A stretch of DNA of 48,584 bases from a virus: positions 1 to 48,584 of IMG/VR virus record IMGVR_UViG_3300047551_001195; one strand, given 5' to 3'. This document shows, one piece after another, positions 1 to 9,000 of this stretch. The notes under the pieces are model-generated. The model was not told the DNA's origin, did not search any database, and saw only the letters and a list, made by a program, of their open reading frames with translations. The position numbers were made by a program, and so were the translations under genes. Position 1 is the first letter of the stretch, and each line of letters starts with the position of its first letter.

Positions 1-215
1 TTTGAATATTTTTTTAGTATTTCCTCAACCGACTTCAATTGATCAGGTGGAGGCTTTGGTGTCGGCAAAGAACTCGGCGGGGGAGTGGCGGGGGCGGCTG
101 TTTTCGGCGCACCATCACTGGGCGGGGCTACTGGTGGAGCGGCCTTAGGTAAAGGTGGTGGTGTGATAGGAGGAGTAGAACTCCCATCGGTTGGTTTTCC
201 CTGTGGATCTGCCAT
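1..215 (-). CDS. Proline-rich virion/tail protein, N-terminal part (runs off the window)
   Basis: Open frame starting at the ATG at 215 and continuing past the left edge; 71 complete codons are visible. The start is set by an AAGGGG ribosome site just upstream. The first ~55 residues are almost all Pro, Ala, Ser, Thr and Gly (for example TPPITPPPLPKAAPPVAPP), then turn into charged helix (SVEEILKKYS). The proline-rich part looks like a flexible linker or virion tether. It lies directly downstream of gp26/gp51, where T4-type phages carry hub and tail genes, so a hub or tape-measure-type protein is possible. No family can be assigned from the visible part. Confidence 0.7.
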   Translation of the reverse strand, partial: MADPQGKPTDGSSTPPITPPPLPKAAPPVAPPSDGAPKTAAPATPPPSSLPTPKPPPDQLKSVEEILKKYS

Positions 216-225
216 CTATATCCCC

Positions 226-417
226 TTAAAATCCTCCATCACCATTTTCCATTCTCTGCTTTTCTTCCTTCAAATGCTGAATCAACATTGTTATATAAAT
301 TTGACGCTCCCACGGAACCATATTTTCAATATCAGTCAACGAATATTTGTGATGTTGCATCATCGCAAAGTTGGTTTCAAAATGATTCATGAGCGAATCG
401 TGGGAGGTCGATATCAG
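226..417 (-). CDS. 51: gp51-like baseplate hub assembly factor, probably made by -1 frameshift from gp26
   Basis: Frame in -1 relative to the end of gp26, giving ~63 residues with the signature WERQIYITMLIQHLKEEK followed by a charged tail. This short helical pattern is typical of gp51-type hub assembly catalysts and of the second half of tail-assembly chaperones. The frame is open from 453. The only ATG near the front is at 390, preceded by CTCCCACGATTCGCTC, which has no Shine-Dalgarno sequence, and there is no GTG or TTG upstream in the open frame. The simplest reading is that it is translated as the C-terminal extension of gp26 through the slippery run at 423-417. The stop TAA at 228-226 is 10 nt before the next gene. 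Confidence 0.65.
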   Translation of the reverse strand: MISTSHDSLMNHFETNFAMMQHHKYSLTDIENMVPWERQIYITMLIQHLKEEKQRMENGDGGF

Positions 418-1124
418 AAAAAATCTCGCATCCCCTCCAATGTAATCTTCTCTTTATTTTGACACCTCTTACACTCAAAATCAACTTCTTTCTTGAGTTT
501 TGGCATTGTTTCAATAAACCCCATCATTTTTTTCAACTGATCCTGACTGAGGTGAAGTATGAAATTTTCGATCTCTTCTTTCTCGATGTCTTTGGCATGA
601 AAAACTTCATTTTTCGTATATACCGTTTGGATACACGATGCCAGAACACTGGTTGCTTTGTCAAGTTCAGGTCTGTCTTCGTTGAAAATTTCCATGTCTT
701 TCAATCTTGGATATCCCATCTCAACAATCACATCGGGAGATATCACGATTTTTTTCTTGTGTTCCTCGTTTGTAACTGGCTCGATTTCACTCAAATCAAT
801 ATTGATTTCACTTGAAACACCGCATTTTCCACACTTTATCGAGGGCGTTGCTTTTTCTCCGACCGACTTACTTCTAATTTTCAGAAATAAGTATTCTAAG
901 TCTATTACGGGAGCATTATTAGATTCAAATTCTCCGAATGTGCATGAACTTACTACCTGATTAATAGCGTTATAAATTTCATTCTCATTCTTTGACTCTG
1001 ACGCTATAAGAAGAAGTTTCTCCTCTTTCACCAAGAAAGGTCTATAATGTATTCTCCTTCCAGACGAGGGCAAAGTCAGTTCGTATTTTTGAATTCCTAA
1101 TGCTGATACTAAAGATGACATCAT
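414..1124 (-). CDS. 26: gp26-like baseplate hub subunit
   Basis: 236 residues, close to T4 gp26 (208). The N-terminus (LPSSGRRIHYRPFLVKEEK) and the paired CxxC knuckles at residues 98-101 (CGKC) and 218-221 (CKRC) match the T4 gp26 baseplate family; the four cysteines probably bind zinc. The role is hub assembly in the baseplate. Two ATGs stand in tandem at 1124 and 1121. The GGAG site is 3 nt before the first and 6 nt before the second, so 1121 may be the real start. A T4-late-like ATAAATA lies 20 nt upstream. The gene ends at a probable frameshift site leading into gp51. Confidence 0.8.
   Translation of the reverse strand: MMSSLVSALGIQKYELTLPSSGRRIHYRPFLVKEEKLLLIASESKNENEIYNAINQVVSSCTFGEFESNNAPVIDLEYLFLKIRSKSVGEKATPSIKCGKCGVSSEINIDLSEIEPVTNEEHKKKIVISPDVIVEMGYPRLKDMEIFNEDRPELDKATSVLASCIQTVYTKNEVFHAKDIEKEEIENFILHLSQDQLKKMMGFIETMPKLKKEVDFECKRCQNKEKITLEGMRDFF
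417..423 (-). promoter_or_regulatory. Candidate -1 ribosomal frameshift site (T TTT TTC)
   Basis: The last gp26 codons read GAT TTT TTC TGA. The heptamer T TTT TTC fits the X XXY YYZ slippery rule and abuts the gp26 stop. Slipping back one base continues as TTT TTT CTG ATA into the gp51 frame. I saw no obvious strong hairpin downstream; the adjacent stop codon could itself supply the pause. Confidence 0.6.
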
Positions 1125-1144
1125 GATCTCCTATTGTATATTAT

Positions 1145-1151
1145 TATTTAT
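1145..1151 (-). promoter_or_regulatory. T4-type late promoter element for gp26
   Basis: ATAAATA on the minus strand, overlapping the TAA stop of the preceding gene and followed 20 nt later by the gp26 start, with an AGGAG ribosome site between. Confidence 0.55.
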
Positions 1152-1987
1152 CCGATAATACCAAAACCCTGTAATTGACTTGCGAAAGCCATTCCCATTC
1201 TAACAATCTTCGCTTCGACATCAGCCTTGAGTCTCTGATTTTGATAACTATCCCATTCTCTCTGAGCCTCCGCAACAGACTTCTCACGAAGTTCTCTTTG
1301 GAAGGGACCTTCGGGATTTGGCGACTTGATTGGATCAACTGCGGGTTTCGTATCGTAAAAGTTTTTATATCTCAACGCTTCACGAAACATAAAGTCCACT
1401 TTGACTGTGGTTGGCTTTTGTGACTGGTCATAATTCAGACTACCTCCGTTTATCGTTAGATTGTACGGATAAACTTCGGTCAACTTTATTCCAGGTATTG
1501 AGAATGTGGGGTTGTTAATAAGTGCGAAGACCTCTTCAATACTCTTGATCGTGCTTGGCAACATAATAATGTCAATCTCTGACTGCTTCGTATAACTATC
1601 ATAGAAATCAGCCAATCGAGTTTCTTCCGAAACAATTCCACCCATCCACTGTTGAAACAACTCCTTCTCAAAATAATCACCAAGGCAATAAAACTCAAAG
1701 GATGCACCAGCATCATTGAAAGAGTTTATACCATATGGAATTTTTCTTTCGGGTGAAGTAACGCCGAAATCGTGTGTATAGAACGCCTTTTGAGGCAGGG
1801 TGGCATTGAAACAAGTGGTCAGAAGTCTTGACTGGATTGTAGTCAAACCCGCATATCCCTTACCACCGAATCTCAAATAATTTCTTGAAACATAGGAATT
1901 CGGTTTGATGAGGGCCACCCATCGGTTTGGCTTGGCATAGCCAGACTGACGCATATTGGCATATATTGAATCTATGAAATTTGCCAT
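1148..1987 (-). CDS. Tail-tube-fold baseplate protein (gp54/gp48-like)
   Basis: 279 residues. The central region (RLLTTCFNATLPQKAF, then strands around residues 90-110, YPYNLTINGGSLNYDQ, and TTVKVDFMFREA near 200) follows the beta-rich layout of T4-type tail-tube and tube-initiator proteins, in which strand-turn repeats end in an 'F.V.F.YR' type strand. The C-terminus is helical and charged. Its position just before gp26/gp51 fits a baseplate cap or tube-initiator role, like T4 gp48 or gp54. Which of the two cannot be settled by eye. It starts 2 nt after the stop of the upstream gene. Confidence 0.6.
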   Translation of the reverse strand: MANFIDSIYANMRQSGYAKPNRWVALIKPNSYVSRNYLRFGGKGYAGLTTIQSRLLTTCFNATLPQKAFYTHDFGVTSPERKIPYGINSFNDAGASFEFYCLGDYFEKELFQQWMGGIVSEETRLADFYDSYTKQSEIDIIMLPSTIKSIEEVFALINNPTFSIPGIKLTEVYPYNLTINGGSLNYDQSQKPTTVKVDFMFREALRYKNFYDTKPAVDPIKSPNPEGPFQRELREKSVAEAQREWDSYQNQRLKADVEAKIVRMGMAFASQLQGFGIIG

Positions 1988-1988
1988 T

Positions 1989-2594
1989 TTATCCCTTTAA
2001 GTATCTATTCATAGAATCCCAAACCTCTTGCTTAGTCGCACCTTTGAATCGTTCAATCGGAAGAAATGCCGTAACTTTCCATTCTGTGGAGGGAATCACA
2101 TTCACCTTCGATTTGATATTTGAGATATAATATCTTTTCACACACTTTTTCAAACTCGTTGACATCGCAGAGTTTTTCAATATTTGATATGTGATATTTA
2201 GATATGAAGGCGGATCTTTATGATAGTTTGGGTTGTCAACATACTTGAGCAAACCATTCATAAACGCCGCCCTGATGTTCGGCTTTAGATAATGCAAATT
2301 CAATCCCAGTAAAGAACTTCCGCTTTTCTTTATCAAGATAATGAGGGGATATTCGTCCCAAAAATCAAGTTTGTACTTGGTTCTTGGTTCATATCCAAAA
2401 AACATCATAGTTCCAGTCTGAAATGTATTGGGAGAATTAGCACCCTTTTTTGATCGGTTGAACTTATCGGGTCGCATTTGCGACTCGATCTTGCTCATGT
2501 TTACAGCAAGCCATCTGGTGGCGGCATCAGATTTAGGATCTTTCCCTGTTTTTTGATACTCACGAAGTTTTTTATTTACTTCATTGATACTCAA
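1989..2594 (-). CDS. Conserved T4-type phage protein, baseplate/virion region
   Basis: 201 residues. The motif FWDEYPLIILIKKSG followed by GLNLHYLKPNIRAAFMN recurs in many tailed-phage proteins of this size that sit among structural genes, which supports a virion role. The C-terminal half (KKCVKRYYISNIKSK, then PIERFKGATKQEVWDSM) is basic and mixed alpha/beta. I cannot assign a precise function; some relatives may carry names such as DNA end protector, which I could not verify here. It is encoded between the tail-tube-fold protein and a hypothetical gene, in the same direction and nearly abutting. Confidence 0.55.
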   Translation of the reverse strand: MSINEVNKKLREYQKTGKDPKSDAATRWLAVNMSKIESQMRPDKFNRSKKGANSPNTFQTGTMMFFGYEPRTKYKLDFWDEYPLIILIKKSGSSLLGLNLHYLKPNIRAAFMNGLLKYVDNPNYHKDPPSYLNITYQILKNSAMSTSLKKCVKRYYISNIKSKVNVIPSTEWKVTAFLPIERFKGATKQEVWDSMNRYLKG

Positions 2595-2626
2595 TTGTCA
2601 CCTCCACATGGGCCTTGACATGGGCC

Positions 2627-3247
2627 TCACTTGGGCCATCCGTCCATGCGGTCAATCTGGGGTGACTTCTTCTTTCGCTTGAGCATCATTCTGGCTTTGA
2701 AGCCACCTTTGGGGCCAGGAGGTTCCTGACCGGGAGAAACGCCCGCTATGTTGCCGTGTCCGACAGCATTGACTGGAGCATCCTCCTCAACACCCTTCTT
2801 CTTCGCCTCGGACAGGATGAAGTATCCGACTTCGTTCGCTTTGTATACGGAATGCCCAAGGCACTCATCAATCGGCAGTAAGTCTTCGTTGATATTGACC
2901 TCTCTGCCACGAATCACATACACGCCTGCGGGCACGGGCACGGGCGGGCGTGAGGACTCGGCAAGAGTGTCAATCATGATGCCCTGACTGAGGAAGTAGT
3001 TTCTAATCAGGCTTTCGGCGAGATTGGATTCTGCATTGTCCTCAAGGCACAGGTCTCTCATAGTGAGTATGGAACGAACCACAGCCCCGACCCTGTTCCG
3101 AATGGTTTGTCCATCGTGAGCCTCTGCGAGTTTCTTGACACGCACACAGAGTTTCACAAACTTGGACTGGCTGTCGGGCATGGCCGACCAAGGCGATGTC
3201 GTAATCTTGTCGAACTGGTGGGTTATGAGAGCGTTAATGTCCATCAT
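2627..3247 (-). CDS. Hypothetical virion-region protein with HGNIAGVSPGQEPPGPKGG tail
   Basis: 206 residues. The N-terminal 90 residues are helical (ITHQFDKITTSPWSAMPDS). The C-terminus has a glycine/proline turn element, GHGNIAGVSPGQEPPGPKGG, then a basic end (RMMLKRKKK). Similar 'nIAG...G.GEPG' elements occur in small structural-region proteins of diverse tailed phages, but I know no function for them. ATG codons stand at 3247 and 3244. The AGGAG site lies 3 and 6 nt before them, so 3244 may be preferred; either start overlaps the upstream stop. Confidence 0.6.
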   Translation of the reverse strand: MMDINALITHQFDKITTSPWSAMPDSQSKFVKLCVRVKKLAEAHDGQTIRNRVGAVVRSILTMRDLCLEDNAESNLAESLIRNYFLSQGIMIDTLAESSRPPVPVPAGVYVIRGREVNINEDLLPIDECLGHSVYKANEVGYFILSEAKKKGVEEDAPVNAVGHGNIAGVSPGQEPPGPKGGFKARMMLKRKKKSPQIDRMDGWPK

Positions 3248-3630
3248 ATGCTCCTAAGCATTTCTACTATTTTTGAGTCTAACTGTATGGACACCACATC
3301 AACACCGACATCGAACCTTGGATTCCCGTCTGGTAAATAATTCAAGAATACTAAAAAGGTCTTTAGTATGTAGTGAAGTTCTTTTTCAATACGAAAGAAA
3401 AGGAGCCGAGTTGAAGCCTCGACTCCGAATACATTGTAGAATGTAATGATATGATTGAGAATCAAACGCTCACGCAGGACACCAGTCTTCTCATACTTTC
3501 GGAATAACCGCTTCAGATAAACTATCCTCGCTATGTCTTCTTCAAACTCTTCAACCCCGCCAGTGGGATTGTCGTAGTTTTTCATGGCATAGTGAACATA
3601 ATTTTTATCATTTAAAGGTTCACCGAACAT
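3244..3630 (-). CDS. Conserved T4-type hypothetical protein (DUF7207-like)
   Basis: 128 residues. The pattern RIVYLKRLFRKYEKTG then RLILNHIITFYNVFGVEA and LKTFLVFLNYLP is a recurring small family in T4-type myoviruses, carried next to structural genes and predicted all-helical. No function is known to me; the DUF label is from memory. Its stop overlaps the start of the following gene. Confidence 0.6.
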   Translation of the reverse strand: MFGEPLNDKNYVHYAMKNYDNPTGGVEEFEEDIARIVYLKRLFRKYEKTGVLRERLILNHIITFYNVFGVEASTRLLFFRIEKELHYILKTFLVFLNYLPDGNPRFDVGVDVVSIQLDSKIVEMLRSI

Positions 3631-3639
3631 TCATTCCTA

Positions 3640-4116
3640 TCAGATCGGGATAATCCTCGCCGCAAGATTTGTGGCTCCATCCATGGTTCTCTTGGAAGCA
3701 ACAGCAAGTCCAAGTTTATGGCCCAACTTTCGCTCAATCATATTCTCACGAGTTGTTCCATGTTGAGACCCATCGTTGCCGAAATAACCACCGAAGAGGT
3801 CGAGTTCATAAACTCTTTCACCTTCAACACGAAGGTCATCACCTCTAACAGGAGCAAAACTCAAACCGATGGAGTGAAGCGTGTTCCAGATTTCCTTGAA
3901 AGCCTCATTTGGATTGATGTATGGCTTGGCCGATATAGCACCAAGATAGGTGTTGATTCGGTCAACTTCATTGGGCATCAACTTAGCAAGGTTTTGGTTG
4001 AAATCAAGTGAGTTCTGACCATCCATGGGGCCAACACGACCACGCCAACCGCTGAATGGTGCGGCGTGATGGTATTCCAAAATCGTTTGTCTCAAATTCT
4101 TGAAACTACGCATCAT
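3640..4116 (-). CDS. Hypothetical protein with capsid-targeting-like N-terminus
   Basis: 158 residues from the first ATG; GTG, ATG and ATG codons follow one another at 4119, 4116 and 4113 behind a GGGAG site, and 4113 has the best spacing. The N-terminus MRSFKNLRQTILEYHH has the M-(K/R)-x-F...(I/L)-x-E form of T4 internal-protein leaders. The remainder (ELDLFGGYFGNDGSQ, then NMIERKLGHKLGLAVA) is not a family I recognise. It is flanked by virion genes, so a packaged protein is plausible. Confidence 0.6.
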   Translation of the reverse strand: MMRSFKNLRQTILEYHHAAPFSGWRGRVGPMDGQNSLDFNQNLAKLMPNEVDRINTYLGAISAKPYINPNEAFKEIWNTLHSIGLSFAPVRGDDLRVEGERVYELDLFGGYFGNDGSQHGTTRENMIERKLGHKLGLAVASKRTMDGATNLAARIIPI

Positions 4117-4127
4117 CACTCCCTTAG

Positions 4128-5072
4128 TTATAACCCGTTGAAGGTATTTGCACCGATTTGACGATCAAAACTTACATGGAATCTAACAGCGGAAGTAGCA
4201 CCACGAAGAAGTCCTGGGAAAGTAGAACCAGAATTATCAAAACCTGTAAGTGTAATAGATGTCTTATAAGTTGCAGAATTTACACTGCTGTTTGATCCTG
4301 TTGCGGCCTGAAGATTTGTGAATCGAATTACTGCGACATTTCCGCCCGTCACAGGTGCTGAAGTTGGACCAAAGAAATCAGCGTGGACCTCAGCGGGAAC
4401 TTTGGCAGTATCTATCAAATCAAAACCTTGATACAACGAGAATCCAGTTTGACTACCCGCTGTAAATCCGATATTTTGCGTAAAGTTAAAGTCGTTCAAA
4501 CAAACTTTAATATACGCTGTAACGCCAAATGGTAAACCGAGCGAGGAAACACCCAATTTATTGGTTCTATAAGAATATGTCTGCGAACCAGTGATAGAAC
4601 CAAGTGTTCCGCTATGCGATACGCCCGCACTTTCTGGACCACCAGCAGTACAACTATCTCCATCAAACGGACAGGTAAAATATGGAGTATAGTTTGGCAG
4701 GTCTAAAGCATAAGCCGCTCCACCATTATAAAAACCTGCGCCAGAAAGACCAGAACCACCATAACCAGCACCGTAAGCACTTGTTAAGCCACGGATAAAC
4801 CAGTTATTCGTTCCTGATCCATAATTCGGTCCAACTGCATTACCAGATGATGATGTACCACCCGTAACATCAGTTGGCATGGCAACAATAAGTTCAAGTG
4901 TCGGAATGTGAGCGGTTGGGCCATTCAACTTCCAACCATCAAACTGGTTGCCGTAGGCATTAGCCGATGGAACTTCCCATCCACGGACGGTACGGACGCA
5001 ATTACGCTTCTGAGCCTTGTTCAGCCAAGATGGTTTGGATTCTTCTCTATCGTTATTACGCCATGTTGCCAT
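4128..5072 (-). CDS. Putative virion surface/decoration protein
   Basis: 314 residues, rich in Gly, Ser, Thr and Asn with alternating beta-type hydrophobics and no charged helices after residue 40, which suits an exposed beta-sandwich or fibre-like protein. The N-terminus (SKPSWLNKAQKRNCVRTVRG) is a recurring lead-in of structural proteins in marine T4-type phages. Four cysteines lie near residues 130-200. It has its own late-type promoter (CTAAATA at 5104-5098) and a GGAG site, as expected for an abundant late product. A capsid decoration or tail-surface role is inference. Confidence 0.5.
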   Translation of the reverse strand: MATWRNNDREESKPSWLNKAQKRNCVRTVRGWEVPSANAYGNQFDGWKLNGPTAHIPTLELIVAMPTDVTGGTSSSGNAVGPNYGSGTNNWFIRGLTSAYGAGYGGSGLSGAGFYNGGAAYALDLPNYTPYFTCPFDGDSCTAGGPESAGVSHSGTLGSITGSQTYSYRTNKLGVSSLGLPFGVTAYIKVCLNDFNFTQNIGFTAGSQTGFSLYQGFDLIDTAKVPAEVHADFFGPTSAPVTGGNVAVIRFTNLQAATGSNSSVNSATYKTSITLTGFDNSGSTFPGLLRGATSAVRFHVSFDRQIGANTFNGL

Positions 5073-5097
5073 GTTGGGTAATCTCCTGTTTCCTACT

Positions 5098-5104
5098 TAT
5101 TTAG
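5098..5104 (-). promoter_or_regulatory. Late-type promoter element (CTAAATA)
   Basis: CTAAATA followed by a 25-nt leader that contains CAGGAG, before the ATG of the putative decoration protein at 5072. Confidence 0.5.
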
Positions 5105-5120
5105 TGTTTGTTTGGTGGTG

Positions 5121-5792
5121 TCAGTTCTTGCGGTACTTCTTGACGAGTTCTGGCATGAATGTATCGGCATCCTTACCCGCCGACAATCCCGCCTCAATCT
5201 CTTTGTAAAGACGAGGAATCGCCAACATATCAATCTGAACCCTGTTGAAATGCTTGGTGAAGGCGGCGTTCACGGCCTTGTCGAGTTGCTTCTTGTTCAT
5301 CGTGGCCTCAAGAACCACATCGCTGAGGACATCAATCTCCTCCTCGTTGAGTTGGGCAAGGAACTCACGCATATCCGCTTCAATCTGCTCTTTGTGACTG
5401 GCCAATCCCTTATTGACGGGCATACCCTTAGTGGGTGGCTTGGCGGTCTTCTTGGCGACTTCCTTAGGAGTGGCCAGTTTAGCGGTGGGAACGATACCCT
5501 CATTCATTCGCTTCTCCACTTCCTTCTCAAAGTGAAGAGGGTCTTCCTTGCTGACATCACAGCCGCAGTCCTTCACCGCTTCGGAAAGGTGCTTGCGGAG
5601 GATGTCCCGCTTGGTTTCGCTCGTGACAATCTGACCCGACTCATAGGTCTCCCGAAGAGTCTGAGCGGCCCCGTGAGAGGCATCAACAACCCACTTGGGA
5701 GCGGGCTTAATATTGTTTTCGGGCTTGTCGCCCCCGCCGAGAATCTTCATGACATCATTGAGCAGGTTCTGATTGTGTGGTTGGCTGAACAT
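5121..5792 (-). CDS. Hypothetical helical protein
   Basis: 223 residues, strongly charged and mostly helical (KRDILRKHLSEAVKDCG, later NEEEIDVLSDVVLEATM), with a Pro/Lys-rich linker (KKTAKPPTKGMP) near the middle. Two cysteines sit close together (DCGC). No family was recognised. It has an upstream ATAAATA element and a GAGGA ribosome site, so it is expressed as its own late unit next to virion genes. A scaffold or internal-core protein is one possibility. Confidence 0.55.
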   Translation of the reverse strand: MFSQPHNQNLLNDVMKILGGGDKPENNIKPAPKWVVDASHGAAQTLRETYESGQIVTSETKRDILRKHLSEAVKDCGCDVSKEDPLHFEKEVEKRMNEGIVPTAKLATPKEVAKKTAKPPTKGMPVNKGLASHKEQIEADMREFLAQLNEEEIDVLSDVVLEATMNKKQLDKAVNAAFTKHFNRVQIDMLAIPRLYKEIEAGLSAGKDADTFMPELVKKYRKN

Positions 5793-5816
5793 TTGTTCCT
5801 CTTTCCGATATTAGCA

Positions 5817-5823
5817 TATTTAT
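5817..5823 (-). promoter_or_regulatory. Late-type promoter element (ATAAATA)
   Basis: ATAAATA 24 nt before the ATG at 5792, with AAGAGGA between; this is the conventional leadered arrangement. Confidence 0.55.
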
Positions 5824-5835
5824 CTATACGAAACC

Positions 5836-6096
5836 TTAGCCACCCTTGGCTTTCTTCCAAAGGTCTTTGTCGGCTGTATGACGAGTCTTACCGCCAACGA
5901 TGAACGAATTCACCCGTGCGAGTGCCCATGCGTGAGAGTTCGCACCTGGTCTGTGGCCGCCCTTCCAAGCCCCCATACCCCTGTCATAAACTTGTTTCAG
6001 AATACGATAGGAAATGCCGCTCTTGGCCGACTTCTTTTTCAGAGCCTCAATCTGGGCTTCTTTTATATTTAGACGCAAGTCTTTGAATGGTTTCAT
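5836..6096 (-). CDS. DUF5824-like small phage protein with capsid-targeting-like leader
   Basis: 86 residues. The core SYRILKQVYDRGMGAWKGGHRPG and HAWALARVNSFIVGGKTR is the DUF5824 pattern that is widespread in phages, sometimes as a free protein and sometimes as a module of larger proteins; its function is unknown. The N-terminus MKPFKDLRLNIKEAQ fits a T4 internal-protein leader with cleavage after I-K-E. The start overlaps the end of the 1294-residue gene (TAATG), so the two are probably translationally coupled. Confidence 0.7.
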   Translation of the reverse strand: MKPFKDLRLNIKEAQIEALKKKSAKSGISYRILKQVYDRGMGAWKGGHRPGANSHAWALARVNSFIVGGKTRHTADKDLWKKAKGG

Positions 6097-9000
6097 TACT
6101 TTTTCTCTGGGTCATTGCCCCAAATCTTCAGGGCAAGTAACTTACGGGTCGGCTTTCCATCGGGTTCACGCAGTTTGCCCTTGGCTCCTGACATACGATT
6201 GATGAAGTTGATTTGACGCTTTGCCCACTCCCAATCGTTATCGGTCCAAGTCTCTTTCTTACGCTTGAGCATACGGACGATGGCTCGGGCGGAGTCACGG
6301 CCAGATTTAATCTTACCGCCTTCCGAACCCGCCTTGCCCGCCTCCTTACGACTCAATCCCGCCTCTTCGCCCTCTTCGGAGTCAATGAAGTCAGAGAGTT
6401 CTTTGGGGGACATATTGACGAGTTTAGACCACTCCTTGTAGATAGCGTCCTTCTCTTCTTCGGCCACTTCGTTGATTCTGCCTCGTTCACCTGGCGTGTC
6501 GTGCTTGTAAGTCTTGACAATCTTGTCAGTCCCGACAGGCAACGGACCTCTTGGTCCCTTGGCAGTCCAATCCCATGCGCCTTCTATGACAATCTCTCTG
6601 TAGATTTTGTCAATCGCAGACTCAACCATATCGCCCTCAGGCTCTACGGAATCGTTGTGCATCTTCCATGCGGTGGCATAGAACACTTCCTTCCAACGGC
6701 TTCCATATCGCTTCTGAAACTCTTTCTTGATTTTCTCTTTCTTGGAGAAGCGACGAGCGGGGCCTGCGGGCGGGCTGACCTCTGTCATGAGATACTCCAC
6801 ATCCTCGTCAAGCGTGGTCTGCTCGTTCACATAGTTTTCATAGACCCGTTCCTTCTCCCATTCAACGAACCCACGATAGACCTCTGCGGCCTCGTGATGG
6901 CCCTTGACCTTGGAGATGCGCTCCATCTCAAGAGCCTTGTTGATGCGCTTCTCAAACCCATAGTGTTCAAACCCTTCAATCATGGACAGGGCCGAATCAA
7001 CCTCAAACTGGTTCTTGATGGCCTTCAATGCCCCGCCCTTTTTGGCGAGTTGCTTGAATGCCTGAGTGTACTTGGACGGCTTGGTCTTGATATCCTTCTC
7101 TTTGGGGTCGGTGAACTCCCATGTCTTGGGGTCATCATCGGGGGCATCCTGACGAGCGGCTAACTTCTTCTTGCGAGCCACAGCCGCCGTCTTGGACAAG
7201 CCCTTGACATACTTCTTGGGCATTCCCACCTCTTTGTCTTTGGGGGAACCCTTGGTCTTACCCGTCTTGGTGGTATACTCCTTGCCTTTACCAATATCAG
7301 CCTCAGAGACGGCCTCGGTCTTGCCCAGTTCGCCCTTCTCCTTATCACCGCTGTCACGCTTGATTTTACCACGAGCGGCCAGACGAGCCGCACCCGTGGA
7401 GCCAACGACTTTCATCGCCTGCCCATAGGTCACATCGGTCGTTCCGTGCTTATCTTTAATCTTGTCAAGCAGGGTGTCAAGGTGGCCCTTCATTGCCTTG
7501 CCCTTGAACGCCAAGTCCGCCTCGGCAATACCCTCGCCCTCGGGCGTGTAGTCCATGGAAAGGAACATGGAAAACTTCTGTGCGGCGAGATTCAGTTTGG
7601 CCGCAATCGTGTGTGCGCTCACATCAGCACCCGTGGTTGTGGCGATAGAGTTTGCCACATCCATGAGGGAGTGGAAAACATACTTCTGAACTTGCTTACC
7701 GTATTCGGTCTTCAAGAACTTGTGTACGAATGTTGCGATGATTCCCGAAGCACCCAAAGCGATGGCGAGTTGCGCCATGAACTTGTTTTTGACTTCATCC
7801 GCCTTATTCTTGTATTGTTCGTCGCTGACTTTGCCCCGCATTTTAATCAAGTCTACTACACCGCTCAATACGGTAGGCGATTTGGCAACGGTTCTCATGG
7901 CGTTTACCAGTTCGGCCTTCGCCATCTCGGTCAGGACAGCCTCGGATAACTCTTCTTCCTCTTCTTCATCGCCTTTTCGTTGTGAACCAACTTCGGGTTG
8001 AGGATAGATGGCCTCGGCGGGGTCAACGGTGAAACCCGTCTTGCTGAGGAACTGAAGTCCAAGGAGAACCTTGGTGGACATATGACTACGGTCGCCGATG
8101 GAGAACTTGATGTTTGGAAACTTTTTGCCATGGAACTCGATATCCATCAGCACTACCATACGCTTCTTTTTTCCAATACCACTCTTAACCGTAATACGAC
8201 TGACAATCTTCTTGGTGACTTTCTTTCCGTTCGGAAGAACAAAGGTGGCCGTATGGTCTCCGTTATCCTTGATGTCCGTGGCGTGAATCATGTTGTAGCC
8301 GCTGTTGCCCGTGTCAACTTTGGCCTTGTATTCCACACCGTCGATCTTAACGGTCTCACGGACAGCAAGATTTGAGAACAACTTCCAATGAGCCTTGTTG
8401 GTCAAATAGTCCACGAAGTCCTCAACCAGTTCCTCACCCTTAACATTATCCTTACCCTTGCCATCCTCGTAGTAGCGGTAGTAGATGTTTCCACTTCCTG
8501 GACTGGCGTTCATCTCAATGATGTAAGGCTTGCCGTCATTGATTACATGGTCAATGCCGACATAGTAGCACTTGCTGACCCGTGCGGCTTGCTCCACCAA
8601 CTTGATTTCCTCGTCAGACAGTTGGAACGATCCACCCTTAGAACCACGGGCGATGTTCGTACGGAAATCCTTGGGGGCCTTGTCCCGCTTGGCACAGGCG
8701 AAAATCTTGCCGTTCAGGACGATGCTACGAACATCGTTCTTGAAATCAGGCAGGAACTCCTGAATGATGACCTCGGCCTCGTACTTCCACAGGGTCTGGA
8801 GAACGCTCTTGAGGCTCTCCAAACTCTCAATCTTGGACACGCCGATGCCTTCGGCTCCTGTAAGGGTCTTGACGATGACGGGGAACTTGCCACCGATTTC
8901 CTTGACCGCCGCTTCCACATTTTCCTCGTTGGCGACGAACGCCGTGCGTGGGTGTGGGAGGCCGTGCTTCTTGAGGGCGATGGCTGTCTCCAACTTATTG

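Noticed and set aside
85-462. Plus-strand frame (125 codons) at the left edge
   Set aside because: It is the antisense of the proline-rich gene and gp51, and has low-complexity Gly/Ala content produced by reading Pro codons backwards.
6213-7163. Long plus-strand frame (316 codons) opposite the giant protein
   Set aside because: It is antisense to well-supported domains, and no phage motif was seen. Several similar plus-strand frames (22823-23788, 24770-25747, 40192-41451) are rejected for the same reason.
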